Assembly (NCBI RefSeq): GCF_030348765.1
Contig: NZ_JAUCEU010000007.1
Span: forward strand, 4,027,501 to 4,091,500
Direction of reading: 5' to 3'
Source of the DNA: Neobacillus sp. CF12
GTDB lineage: Bacteria; Bacillota; Bacilli; Bacillales; Cytobacillaceae
DNA: 64,000 bases
Of this stretch, positions 17,206 to 25,218 are shown piece after piece. Every line of letters begins with the position of its first letter. Within the stretch, counting starts at the first letter, position 1. The position numbers were made by a program, and so were the translations under genes. The notes under the pieces are model-generated. The model saw only the letters and a program-made list of their open reading frames with translations. It ran no database searches and had not been told where the DNA came from.

Positions 17206-17547
17206 ATGATGAATAAAAATTATGTTGATGACAAGGCGATGGAATCATTAAGACGCAAGGATGAAAAAGAAATGAAGGACGTTTATGAAAAAGAACGGAC
17301 CGGATACAACGATGGTGAAGATCCTTCGATGAAGCAAGAATTCCCTGGTGACGAGATTGTGGATGATTTACGAGAGCTTTCACGTCAGAACGGGCAAAAA
17401 GATGGCGATTCCGCCTATTTAAGTGGTGAAAATGTCCAACAAGAGAATGATAGGGAGCGATATGGTGATTCGATTTCCAAGAACGCCGATAAAGAATTTC
17501 GTCAAAAAGATTCGAGATCGGAATCGCAGAATAAAAGTAACGATTAA
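17206..17547 (+). CDS. Small very hydrophilic protein
   Basis: 113 aa, about half Asp, Glu, Lys, Arg, Asn, Gln or Ser, with no hydrophobic core, no cysteine and no signal. It is probably largely disordered, like many stress-induced hydrophilic proteins. I do not recognise a family. GAGGAGG lies 6 nt before ATG 17206 (a second ATG follows at once). It sits just upstream of the rsbV-sigB operon and ends in its own terminator, so it is a separate unit. Confidence 0.6.
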   Translation: MMNKNYVDDKAMESLRRKDEKEMKDVYEKERTGYNDGEDPSMKQEFPGDEIVDDLRELSRQNGQKDGDSAYLSGENVQQENDRERYGDSISKNADKEFRQKDSRSESQNKSND

Positions 17548-17595
17548 AATTGTAACAGATTCTTAATCCACCATATACTACCTTTACTATATATC

Positions 17596-17629
17596 AGAGG
17601 CTTGCACAAATGGGTGCAAGCCTCTTTCT
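17596..17629 (+). terminator. Terminator before the sigma-B operon
   Basis: 12-bp perfect stem AGAGGCTTGCAC / GTGCAAGCCTCT followed by TTTCTT. Confidence 0.8.
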
Positions 17630-17711
17630 TACATCCACTAGGGATTTGTGACTATTCGTTACTCTTCCTAATTTTGGTATAATGCTAGAAATATATTTTT
17701 TTAAAAAATAG

Positions 17712-17736
17712 GTTTAGCTTTTACGATAAAGGGTAT
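17712..17736 (+). promoter_or_regulatory. Sigma-B-type promoter of rsbV-rsbW-sigB (autoregulation)
   Basis: GTTTAG, 13 nt, GGGTAT, 34 nt upstream of rsbV. It is the position expected for the autocatalytic sigma-B promoter of this operon. Confidence 0.8.
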
Positions 17737-17770
17737 GTAAACTATAAATCTTTCAAAAGGTGATGATGGT

Positions 17771-18094
17771 ATGAAAATAAACATCGAAAAACATCAGAAT
17801 GATAAGGAAATATCAGTGAGCGTTACTGGAGAAATCGATGCGTATACTGCACCAAAGCTTCGAGAAGAGCTGCTGCCTCTTGCGGAGGGTAAAAATAAGG
17901 TGATTACCGTGAATCTAAAGGATGTCTCCTACATGGACAGCACTGGGCTTGGCGTGTTCGTCGGTTTGTTCAAGCAATTGAGCAAAAATGAGGGAGAACT
18001 AAAGCTAGTTGCGTTATCAGACCGACTAAAGCGGCTTTTTGAACTAACAGGATTGAGTAAAATTATGAATATTTCAGAGGATGGGGGACGATGA
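17771..18094 (+). CDS. rsbV: Anti-anti-sigma factor RsbV
   Basis: 107-aa single STAS domain. When unphosphorylated it binds RsbW and frees sigma-B; RsbW phosphorylates it on a serine. The phosphorylation-site block SYMDSTGLGVFVG places the target at Ser57. The start is ATG with GGTGATGAT upstream. It overlaps rsbW by 4 nt (ATGA), keeping the two partners at matched levels. It is the first gene of the operon behind a sigma-B promoter. Confidence 0.96.
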   Translation: MKINIEKHQNDKEISVSVTGEIDAYTAPKLREELLPLAEGKNKVITVNLKDVSYMDSTGLGVFVGLFKQLSKNEGELKLVALSDRLKRLFELTGLSKIMNISEDGGR

Positions 18095-18573
18095 AACACG
18101 TGATGGATTATGTTGAAATGAAGATTCCAGCAAAACCAGAATATGTCGGTGTCATTCGATTAACAATTTCAGGAATAGCAAGCACCATGGGTTATACATA
18201 TGAGGAAATCGAGGATATTAAGATTGCTGTAAGTGAAGCCTGCACAAATGCTGTACAGCATGCTTATCCAGACGGCGAAGCCGGAGAAGTGATTGTCGGC
18301 TTTGGCATTTATGAAAACAAGTTAGAAACAATGGTAGCTGACAGTGGTAAAAGCTTTAATTTTTTACAGAAAAAAAGTGAACTTGGCCCTTATACCGAAT
18401 CAAGTACAGTCGATCAACTGTCAGAGGGAGGGTTAGGTCTCTATCTGATTGAAACGCTCATGGATGAAGTCCGTGTGTTGAATACTTCCGGAGTAACGGT
18501 CTTCATGGTGAAGTATCTAGGCGGGGAGCGTGAAAATCATGACAAAACCATCTCAGACCGTGAAACGATCTAA
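18091..18573 (+). CDS. rsbW: Anti-sigma-B factor / serine kinase RsbW
   Basis: 160-aa GHKL-fold kinase that sequesters sigma-B and phosphorylates RsbV. The ATP-binding N box (AVSEACTNAVQHAYPD, near residue 47) and the glycine-rich lid (LSEGGLGLYLIETLMDEV, near residue 110) are intact. It overlaps rsbV by 4 nt and sigB by 35 nt, the usual arrangement. Length is normal for Bacillus RsbW (about 160 aa). Confidence 0.96.
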   Translation: MKHVMDYVEMKIPAKPEYVGVIRLTISGIASTMGYTYEEIEDIKIAVSEACTNAVQHAYPDGEAGEVIVGFGIYENKLETMVADSGKSFNFLQKKSELGPYTESSTVDQLSEGGLGLYLIETLMDEVRVLNTSGVTVFMVKYLGGERENHDKTISDRETI

Positions 18574-19330
18574 AGAAGAAATAAATCGATTAATCCTAGA
18601 GTTCCAGGAAAACGAGAGTGAGGCCGCGCAAACCATCTTAGTCGAACAATACACCAATCTGGTCGGGAGTATTGCGAGAAAATATTCAAAAGGCGGAAAT
18701 TTACATGAAGATATCATGCAAGTTGGCATGATTGGATTATTATCGACAATTAGACGGTTTGATCCAAGTACCGGGACCCCATTTGAGGGCTATTTATATC
18801 CGATGGTGATCGGTGAAATAAAACGTTTTTTAAGAGATAAGACGTGGGATGTTCATGTACCAAGACGGGTAAAAGAAATGTGGCCGAAGTTGAATAAAGT
18901 CGTGGAAGAGCTGACAACCCGATTACAACGCTCACCAAAGATTCATGAGATCTCCGAATCCTTAGGGATTTCTGAAGAGGAAGTACTTGAGACGATGGAA
19001 TTGGGAAAAGGCTATCAAACGGCATCTGTCGATAAATCAATTGAAACCGGTTCCGATGGCAGTGCGGTTACAGCGTTAGACGTAATCGGTTCGGAGGATA
19101 AAGGGTATGAACAAGTGGACCAGCGGCTGCTGTTGGAGAGTGCCGTTCATGTATTGAATGAAAGGGAGAAACAAATTCTTCAGTGGACGTTTATTGAAAA
19201 TAAAAGCCAACGTGAAGTGGGAGAAATCCTAGGAATATCGCAAATGCATGTATCGCGTGTGCAAAAAAAGGCGATTGAGAAATTGCGGAAGGTACTTGCC
19301 CGTAAGAGTTATCATGAATGTAAAACGTAA
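18539..19330 (+). CDS. sigB: RNA polymerase sigma factor sigma-B
   Basis: 263-aa SigB/SigF/SigG-type sigma factor for the general stress regulon. Region 2 has IMQVGMIGLLSTIRRFDPST and FEGYLYPMVIGEIKRFLRD. Region 4 has the helix-turn-helix NKSQREVGEILGISQMHVSR. The frame opens at GTG 18530, but GGGGAG sits 1 nt before that codon and 10 nt before ATG 18539, so the ATG is chosen. It lies inside the end of rsbW. Many sigma-B-type promoters in the flanking 18 kb are its probable targets. Confidence 0.95.
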   Translation: MTKPSQTVKRSKEEINRLILEFQENESEAAQTILVEQYTNLVGSIARKYSKGGNLHEDIMQVGMIGLLSTIRRFDPSTGTPFEGYLYPMVIGEIKRFLRDKTWDVHVPRRVKEMWPKLNKVVEELTTRLQRSPKIHEISESLGISEEEVLETMELGKGYQTASVDKSIETGSDGSAVTALDVIGSEDKGYEQVDQRLLLESAVHVLNEREKQILQWTFIENKSQREVGEILGISQMHVSRVQKKAIEKLRKVLARKSYHECKT

Positions 19331-19399
19331 TACGGACGCCTGACTCTAAAATGGTATTTATTGGGGTCGGGCTTATCCTTTGCTAAGGTGGGGAAGCCA

Positions 19400-20554
19400 A
19401 TGCCAATGAAGATTGTCATCGTAGATGATAATAAAACAAATCTCATGATTGTCGAGAAAATCCTGAGGAAAGCAGGCTATAATAATTTGCTTATGCTTTC
19501 ATCTGCAGGGGAGTTATATCAGTATTTGCAGCTTGATGCACCTAATCCCTGCGAAGTACCGGTAGACTTAATTTTAATGGATCTGATGATGCCGGAAATT
19601 GATGGAATTGTGGCCTGCCGGCACGTTTTGGCCAATGAACGGTTCTCCGACCTGCCGATTATTTTTGTGACGGCAATGGGAGACTCCAATAAAATGGCAG
19701 AGGCGATGGATGCGGGAGCCCTCGATTATGTGATGAAGCCGATCAATAAAGTCGAACTCCTCGCGAGGATTCGTTCTGTGCTGCGGTTAAAGCAAGAAAA
19801 AGACTTGCGGAAGGAACGGGACAGGCGCATTCAATATGAACTTGATTTAGCCAGGCAGGTGCAAAGAAGCATGCTCAGCGCCCCCCTTTTGGAAAAGGAT
19901 ATCAGCATTTCCTCTGTATACAGGCCGACTTTTGAGCTTGCCGGCGACTTCTATGCCTGGTATCAGATTAGCCCGAATCAATATGGGGTCATTTTGCTTG
20001 ATATGATGGGTCACGGGATTTCATCCTCACTTGTTGGGATGTATATCTATTCCGCTTTAAAGGATACGATCACTGGAATCGCTGATCCGGAAAAGGTCGT
20101 AAAAGAACTGAACAGAAGGATGATTCAGCTCCATACACCTGATAGTTTAATGAACTATTATTTTACGGCGATTTACTTTGTCCTTGATACGAAAAAACAA
20201 AGTGTTGAATACGTGAATGCCGGTCATCCAGCTGGGATTGCGATTGTGGATCAGGAAGTGAAGCTTTTAACAGAAGGGTCATGCGCTCTCGGTTTTTTTG
20301 AGGAGATTGACGTCACCAAAGGGGTCATTCCTTATCGCGAATCTGCCCGTATCCTGCTGTTTACGGATGGATTATCAGAATGGCTGGAGGATAAATATGA
20401 GGATGCAAGTGATAAGTTGATTGGCGCTTTGCAGGCGGAGGATCTGCAAGATCCTGCGGCGCTGCTTCATCAGTTGCAGCCAGGATGGGAGTTTGTCAAT
20501 CCCCCAAAAGATGATATGTGTCTCGTAATGATTTCTACAAATTCCTCATTATAG
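19400..20554 (+). CDS. rsbY: PP2C-type phosphatase with response-regulator receiver domain (RsbY)
   Basis: 384 aa. A receiver domain covers residues 3-125 (acidic pocket D9-D10, phosphoacceptor D61 in LILMDLMMPEIDG, Lys in DYVMKPINK), followed by a linker helix and a SpoIIE-like PP2C domain at about 170-384 with the metal-binding aspartates in LAGDFYAWYQ and VILLDMMGHGISSS. In the B. cereus pathway RsbY, activated through RsbK, dephosphorylates RsbV and releases sigma-B. ATG 19400 follows AAGGTGGGG by 6 nt; a TTG upstream lacks a binding site. It lies 70 nt after sigB, probably cotranscribed, and a terminator follows. Confidence 0.92.
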   Translation: MPMKIVIVDDNKTNLMIVEKILRKAGYNNLLMLSSAGELYQYLQLDAPNPCEVPVDLILMDLMMPEIDGIVACRHVLANERFSDLPIIFVTAMGDSNKMAEAMDAGALDYVMKPINKVELLARIRSVLRLKQEKDLRKERDRRIQYELDLARQVQRSMLSAPLLEKDISISSVYRPTFELAGDFYAWYQISPNQYGVILLDMMGHGISSSLVGMYIYSALKDTITGIADPEKVVKELNRRMIQLHTPDSLMNYYFTAIYFVLDTKKQSVEYVNAGHPAGIAIVDQEVKLLTEGSCALGFFEEIDVTKGVIPYRESARILLFTDGLSEWLEDKYEDASDKLIGALQAEDLQDPAALLHQLQPGWEFVNPPKDDMCLVMISTNSSL

Positions 20555-20556
20555 AA

Positions 20557-20582
20557 GGGTGTCAGCGTTTTGGCTGACACCC
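20557..20582. terminator. Hairpin between rsbY and dps
   Basis: GGGTGTCAGC / GCTGACACCC perfect 10-bp stem with a 6-nt loop between convergent genes. The flanking T-run is weak (CCATTGTTT). Confidence 0.6.
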
Positions 20583-20592
20583 CCATTGTTTA

Positions 20593-21060
20593 TTACTTAC
20601 TCAAATAAGCCTCAAACATCCAGCGATGTTTTTCTAACGAGGTACGAATGTGAACGAGCAAGTCGGCAGTCGGCTGATCTTCATTTTCCTCGGCCAGTGT
20701 AATGCCTTCTGTCAGTTCGGTACAAATCATCTCAAAATCATCAGCCAGTGATTGAACCATTTGCTGTGCATCTTCATCACCTGTAGCTTCTTTTAGTGTG
20801 GTAAGTTCCAGGATCTCCGTAAGAGTCGCCACTGGTAATGCCCTTTGCGAAAGCATTCTTTCCGCAATCGTATCAAGATGTAAGGCAGCTTCTTTATAAA
20901 GTTCCTCAAATTTAACGTGCAGGGTGAAAAAGTTCTCTCCTTTTACATACCAATGGAAATGATGCAGTTTCATATGGAGAATAGAAAAGTTTGCCACCTG
21001 CCTGTTGAGAGTATCCGATAACGTTTCGTTTTTTGATTTTGTTTTAGTAGTTGTTGCCAT
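20593..21060 (-). CDS. dps: Dps-family DNA-protecting mini-ferritin
   Basis: 155 aa. The Dps/ferritin-like ferroxidase region is visible as LHHFHWYVKGENFFTLHVKF and EELYKEAALHLDTIAERML, with the conserved His, His-Trp, Asp and Glu residues of the dimer-interface iron site. Dps oxidises Fe2+ with H2O2 and shields DNA. In B. subtilis dps belongs to the sigma-B regulon, and in B. cereus a ferritin-like gene sits in the sigB cluster. A clear sigma-B promoter is 38 nt upstream and GGAGGAGG precedes the ATG. Confidence 0.92.
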   Translation of the reverse strand: MATTTKTKSKNETLSDTLNRQVANFSILHMKLHHFHWYVKGENFFTLHVKFEELYKEAALHLDTIAERMLSQRALPVATLTEILELTTLKEATGDEDAQQMVQSLADDFEMICTELTEGITLAEENEDQPTADLLVHIRTSLEKHRWMFEAYLSK

Positions 21061-21097
21061 TGTTTTACCTCCTCCAATATTGTGGTGTAGTTAGTAA

Positions 21098-21122
21098 ATA
21101 CCCGGTTTATTAGATTTGAAAC
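21098..21122 (-). promoter_or_regulatory. Sigma-B-type promoter of dps
   Basis: Minus strand GTTTCA, 13 nt, GGGTAT, 38 nt upstream of the dps start. Confidence 0.75.
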
Positions 21123-21150
21123 TTTTATTTTTAATAGGGGGAGTGTATTT

Positions 21151-21395
21151 GGGGTTATGAGAGTAAATTTGGGTTATGCGAGAGTAAATTTGGGTTATGC
21201 GAGAGTAAATTTGGGTTATGCGAGAGTAAACTTGGGTTATGCGAGAGTAAATTTGGATTATGCGAGAGTAAATTTGGGTTATCCGAGAGTAATTTGGGTT
21301 ATGCGAGAGTAAATTTGGGTTATGCGAGAGTAATTTGGGTTATGCGAGAGTAAATTTGGTTATGCGAGAGTAAATTCGGTTATCCGAGAGTATTT
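21151..21395 (+). repeat. Tandem array of about twelve 20-21-bp units (GGGTTATGCGAGAGTAAA)
   Basis: Core GGGTTATGCGAGAGTAAA plus TTT spacer is repeated head to tail about 12 times with single-base changes and 1-nt deletions (GGATTATG, TATCCGAG variants). The unit is about two helical turns. The array fills the interval between the dps promoter and rsbK. There are no unique spacers, so it is not a CRISPR. Confidence 0.95.
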
Positions 21396-21490
21396 ACGGC
21401 TGGCAGGTTGGGACCAAATTCCCATTGGGTGAGATTGCTAGAAACGATATGATAGAGTCATCTATTTTTTACAAAGGGGGAAAGCAGAGA

Positions 21491-24271
21491 ATGAAGGGGT
21501 TACATTTCAACATCCATACAAAAATTATTGCGGGTTATTTTTTCATTTTGGTTTGCTTAGTTGTCTCCCTGTTGATTGTCATGAATCGGATGTCAGTCAT
21601 GCAGAAAGAAGTTGATTTCGTATCGCAGCATGATATCGAGGTTCACAATTTAGCAAATCAGATTCAAAAAAACGTATTAGATATCGAAACGGGTATGAGA
21701 GGGTACGTGATAACAGGCAACGAAGAGTACCTTGAGCCCTACAATACAGCGAGCCGGAGCTGGCTCGACAACTTTAATACGCTTCATTCCCTGTTGGCGG
21801 ATAACGGGACGCAGCAGCGGAATTTAGAAGAAATGAAACCATTGATTATGAACTATATCATTAGTACCGCAGAATACGTGGTCAATCAAAAAAAGATCAA
21901 TAATCAGACATATATAGACGAGCATTTTAGAAAAAATACAGGCAAAAAGAAGACGGATGAACTGCGTGAGCATTTTGATACTTTCCTTGAAAATCAAAAG
22001 AACCTGACAAATAAGCGTGTGGAGCAGCTGAATCAGGACACTGCCAATCTGAAAGTGACGTTGTATGGCATTATCCTGCTGGTTTCTTTGATTACGATTG
22101 CAACCGCTGTATTCCTGTCCAATTCGATTGTCAAAACGATAAAGCAGGTAGTCCGGACGATTAGAAGTGTTACGGATTCGAGAGAGACAGAGGTTGACCT
22201 TTCCACAAGAATCGAGGTCAGCACACATGATGAAACCCGTGAACTTGCAGAAGCAATGAACGAGCTTCTCAGCAATCTTGAGAAACAGAATTGGGTTCAG
22301 AAGAGTGTGGCGGAAATCTCGACGATGTACCAGGGAGTGACGGATCTGACGGAATTGACGCATGCCTTTATTGCCAAGCTTGCTCCTATGCTTGATGCGG
22401 TCTACGGTGTCGTCTATCTGCGCAAGTCGCAAGGCAGTGAAGTTCGATACGTGAAAGAGGCCGGTTATGCCATCGTTGGGGAAGATGGTGCTGCGGCGAG
22501 TTTCCGATTAGGAGAAGGATTAATCGGCCAGGCTGCAATGGATAAAAGAATCTTCCTGATTGACCAGCTGCCAGAGCAACATTTTAAAGTCTCATCGGGA
22601 TTAGGTGATTCTTCGCCAAGAAATCTTTTGGTTGCGCCCATTTTAGTGGATGGCAGGGTAGAAGCGGTGGTTGAGTTCGCGGCGTTTCAGCCGTTTATGT
22701 CTCAGCATTTAACACTATTGGATCTGCTTCAGGATAAGTTTGGATCTGCGATTACCAATGTGGCCGGGCGGATGGAAGTAGAAAGGCTGCTCGGGGAATC
22801 ACAGGTGTTAACCGAAGAACTTCAGGCGCAATCAGAGGAACTTCAAGCCCAATCCGAAGAATTGCAAATGCAGCAGGAACAGCTGCGGATTACCAATGAC
22901 TATTTGGAAGAACAGAAGCAATATGCTGAACAAAGGGCGTTTGAGCTAAAGAAAGCAAAGGATGAACTGGAGGACTATTCACGGAAACTGCAGATGAGTT
23001 CGCAGTTTAAATCTGATTTTCTAGCGAATATGTCACACGAGCTGCGCACGCCATTAAACAGTATTCTGATTCTTTCCCAAATGCTGATGGAAAATGACGG
23101 GGAAATGGACAGTTCAGAAGTGAAGGAATCCTCCCAGGTCGTCTATACGGCCGGTAGTGATTTGCTGCGGCTGATTGATGATATCCTTGATTTATCAAAA
23201 ATTGAAGCAGGTAAGATAGAAATTTTAACCGATGAAGTCAACGTGACAGAAATTCCACAAATGATGAAGAGCATGTTCGGTCCTGTTGCTGCAAAGAAGA
23301 ATCTAAACTTTGAAGTGTTGACAGCTGATAATGTGCCTTCGGTGATAACGACAGACGGACAGCGATTGCAGCAAATTTGGAAGAATTTATTATCCAATGC
23401 CTTTAAATTTACGGAGCAGGGTTCTGTTCAGGTAAGAATTGAATGTGCGGAATCAGAAAAGGTGGAGGAACTTTTGCCTGGTTTGGATGAAGATGAATTG
23501 GTGCTGGCCATCTCTGTGACCGATACAGGAATCGGAATCGCTCAAGAGAAGCAGCAAATTATCTTCGAGGCGTTTCAACAGGTTGATGGTACAACCAATC
23601 GCCAATATGGCGGAACCGGTTTGGGGTTATCAATCTGCCGTGAATTTACCCGTTTGCTTGGCGGTGCGATTACCGTTCAAAGTGAACCGGAAAAAGGAAG
23701 CACGTTTACCCTATATATCCCTGGAAGACTGGAGGCGGTCGACTATCATCATCAACTGGATCATCTGGCGCTTGAAGAGGTGGCAGTAAGTGTGAGCGGG
23801 TTGACAGAGGACCAGCAACCGATAAGTGACGTAACAGAAACGGTCGAAGTAATAGAGGCAGAAGCTTCTGATGGCCAGTTGTTTAAAGGGAAGAAAGTGC
23901 TGTTAGTAGAAGATGATCGCCGGAATGTATTTGCACTTGTAACCGCCTTGGAGAAAAAGGGTGTGAAGGTTCAAGTCGCGGAGAACGGTAAGCGGGCGAT
24001 TGAATTTTTACAGGAACAAGCGGATTTTGACCTCGTTTTCATGGATATCATGATGCCGGTGATGGGGGGCTATGAAGCGATGAAGGTGATCCGGCAGGAC
24101 TTGGAGATGGAAAGACTGCCAATCATTGCGCTGACGGCCAAGGCGATGAAAGGCGAACGTGACAAGTGTATGGAGGCAGGTGCTTCCGATTATATAATGA
24201 AACCATTAAATATCAATCAGTTATTCTCGTTAATGCGGGTATGGCTGACCGAGCAGGTGAATGAAGATTGA
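21491..24271 (+). CDS. rsbK: Hybrid sensor histidine kinase RsbK (CHASE3-HAMP-GAF-HisKA-HATPase-REC)
   Basis: 926 aa. The order is: membrane helix (residues about 10-28), extracellular CHASE3 domain (to about 180; includes LDIETGMRGYVITGNEEYLEP), second membrane helix (about 190-210), HAMP, GAF (about 280-430) and a Gln/Glu-rich coiled coil (EELQAQSEELQAQSEEL). Next come HisKA (FLANMSHELRTPLNS, phospho-His), HATPase with N box LLSNAFKFTEQG and G boxes DTGIGIA and GGTGLGLS, and a C-terminal receiver (FDLVFMDIMMPVMGG). In B. cereus RsbK phosphorylates RsbY to activate sigma-B. ATG 21491 follows AAAGGGGG; an upstream TTG has no binding site. It overlaps rsbM. Confidence 0.9.
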   Translation: MKGLHFNIHTKIIAGYFFILVCLVVSLLIVMNRMSVMQKEVDFVSQHDIEVHNLANQIQKNVLDIETGMRGYVITGNEEYLEPYNTASRSWLDNFNTLHSLLADNGTQQRNLEEMKPLIMNYIISTAEYVVNQKKINNQTYIDEHFRKNTGKKKTDELREHFDTFLENQKNLTNKRVEQLNQDTANLKVTLYGIILLVSLITIATAVFLSNSIVKTIKQVVRTIRSVTDSRETEVDLSTRIEVSTHDETRELAEAMNELLSNLEKQNWVQKSVAEISTMYQGVTDLTELTHAFIAKLAPMLDAVYGVVYLRKSQGSEVRYVKEAGYAIVGEDGAAASFRLGEGLIGQAAMDKRIFLIDQLPEQHFKVSSGLGDSSPRNLLVAPILVDGRVEAVVEFAAFQPFMSQHLTLLDLLQDKFGSAITNVAGRMEVERLLGESQVLTEELQAQSEELQAQSEELQMQQEQLRITNDYLEEQKQYAEQRAFELKKAKDELEDYSRKLQMSSQFKSDFLANMSHELRTPLNSILILSQMLMENDGEMDSSEVKESSQVVYTAGSDLLRLIDDILDLSKIEAGKIEILTDEVNVTEIPQMMKSMFGPVAAKKNLNFEVLTADNVPSVITTDGQRLQQIWKNLLSNAFKFTEQGSVQVRIECAESEKVEELLPGLDEDELVLAISVTDTGIGIAQEKQQIIFEAFQQVDGTTNRQYGGTGLGLSICREFTRLLGGAITVQSEPEKGSTFTLYIPGRLEAVDYHHQLDHLALEEVAVSVSGLTEDQQPISDVTETVEVIEAEASDGQLFKGKKVLLVEDDRRNVFALVTALEKKGVKVQVAENGKRAIEFLQEQADFDLVFMDIMMPVMGGYEAMKVIRQDLEMERLPIIALTAKAMKGERDKCMEAGASDYIMKPLNINQLFSLMRVWLTEQVNED

Positions 24272-25131
24272 ATGAAACCACCAAAGAGATCGTAACAGAC
24301 ATCAATCTGCCAGAGCCAAATGAGCTGCAGGAAATAGAAATTAAATTGCTGCTTGAGGGCGTGTATCAAATGTATGGATATGACTTCCGAGGCTATGTAA
24401 GGGGCTCGATTGGCAGGAGAATTTTAAACCGGATGAAGGCGGAGAGGCTGCCGACGATTACGGCTTTATTGGAAAAAGTCCTCCACGAACCAGGGGTTTT
24501 GGAGCGTCTATTGAATGATTTTTCCATCCGAATGACGGAAATGTACCGTGATCCCAGTTTTTTTGCAGCTTTCCGAAACGAAGTGGTGCCATTGCTGCGG
24601 GAGCTTCCTGAAATCAGAATTTGGCATGCCGGTTGTGCCACAGGTGAGGAGGTTTACTCTATGACCATCCTGCTGCAGGAGGAGGGGATCATGGAGAAAA
24701 CGAAAATCTACGCAACTGATATGAATGAAATAGCCCTGACTTCTGCACAAAAAGGAGCCTTTCCGCTTAAAAAAATGCAGCAATATACGAAGAATTACTT
24801 GAAAGCGGGTGGGAAAAAAGCATTCTCCGAGTACTATACCACGGATCATCAGTTTGCCTATTTTTCACCTAACTTGAACGAGAACCTTACTTTTGCTCAA
24901 CACAATTTGGTGAGTGACAGCTCGTTTAATGAATTTCATGTGATTTTATGCCGCAATGTGATGATTTATTTTGATAACACTCTGCAGCAGCAAGTGCATA
25001 GCCTGTTCTATGACAGTCTGGCGGATGGCGGATTTATTGGACTGGGAAGTAAGGAATCGATTCTAGGCTTGCCAAAGGGCATGAAATACACGGAATTTAA
25101 TTCACATGAAAAAATCTATCGGAAAAAGTGA
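24268..25131 (+). CDS. rsbM: CheR-type methyltransferase RsbM
   Basis: 287-aa SAM-dependent methyltransferase of the CheR family. It has an N-terminal helical CheR_N region, then the SAM site IWHAGCATGEEVYSMTILL (near residue 115), AEIYATDMN-like KIYATDMNEIAL, and VILCRNVMIYF. In B. cereus RsbM methylates RsbK and damps sigma-B activity. The only possible early start is TTG 24268, which overlaps the rsbK stop (TTGA) and has AGGTGA 8 nt upstream, so the two are translationally coupled. A strong terminator follows directly. Confidence 0.9.
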   Translation: MNETTKEIVTDINLPEPNELQEIEIKLLLEGVYQMYGYDFRGYVRGSIGRRILNRMKAERLPTITALLEKVLHEPGVLERLLNDFSIRMTEMYRDPSFFAAFRNEVVPLLRELPEIRIWHAGCATGEEVYSMTILLQEEGIMEKTKIYATDMNEIALTSAQKGAFPLKKMQQYTKNYLKAGGKKAFSEYYTTDHQFAYFSPNLNENLTFAQHNLVSDSSFNEFHVILCRNVMIYFDNTLQQQVHSLFYDSLADGGFIGLGSKESILGLPKGMKYTEFNSHEKIYRKK

Positions 25132-25161
25132 TGTCTGGCCAGTGCCAGGCATTTTTTTTTT
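25132..25161 (+). terminator. Terminator of rsbK-rsbM
   Basis: TGTCTGGC / GCCAGGCA stem (one G-T pair), 4-nt loop, then ten T. Confidence 0.85.
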
Positions 25162-25187
25162 GTTTGAGAGGGTTGTGGAAAGGGTAT
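25162..25187 (+). promoter_or_regulatory. Sigma-B-type promoter of cls
   Basis: GTTTGA, 14 nt, GGGTAT, 31 nt upstream of the cardiolipin synthase ATG. Confidence 0.75.
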
Positions 25188-25218
25188 TTCTTTTTAAAAA
25201 GACTGTGAGGGAAACAGG

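Noticed and set aside
21151..21395. CRISPR array
   Set aside because: Units are contiguous 20-21 bp repeats without unique spacers, and no cas genes are present.
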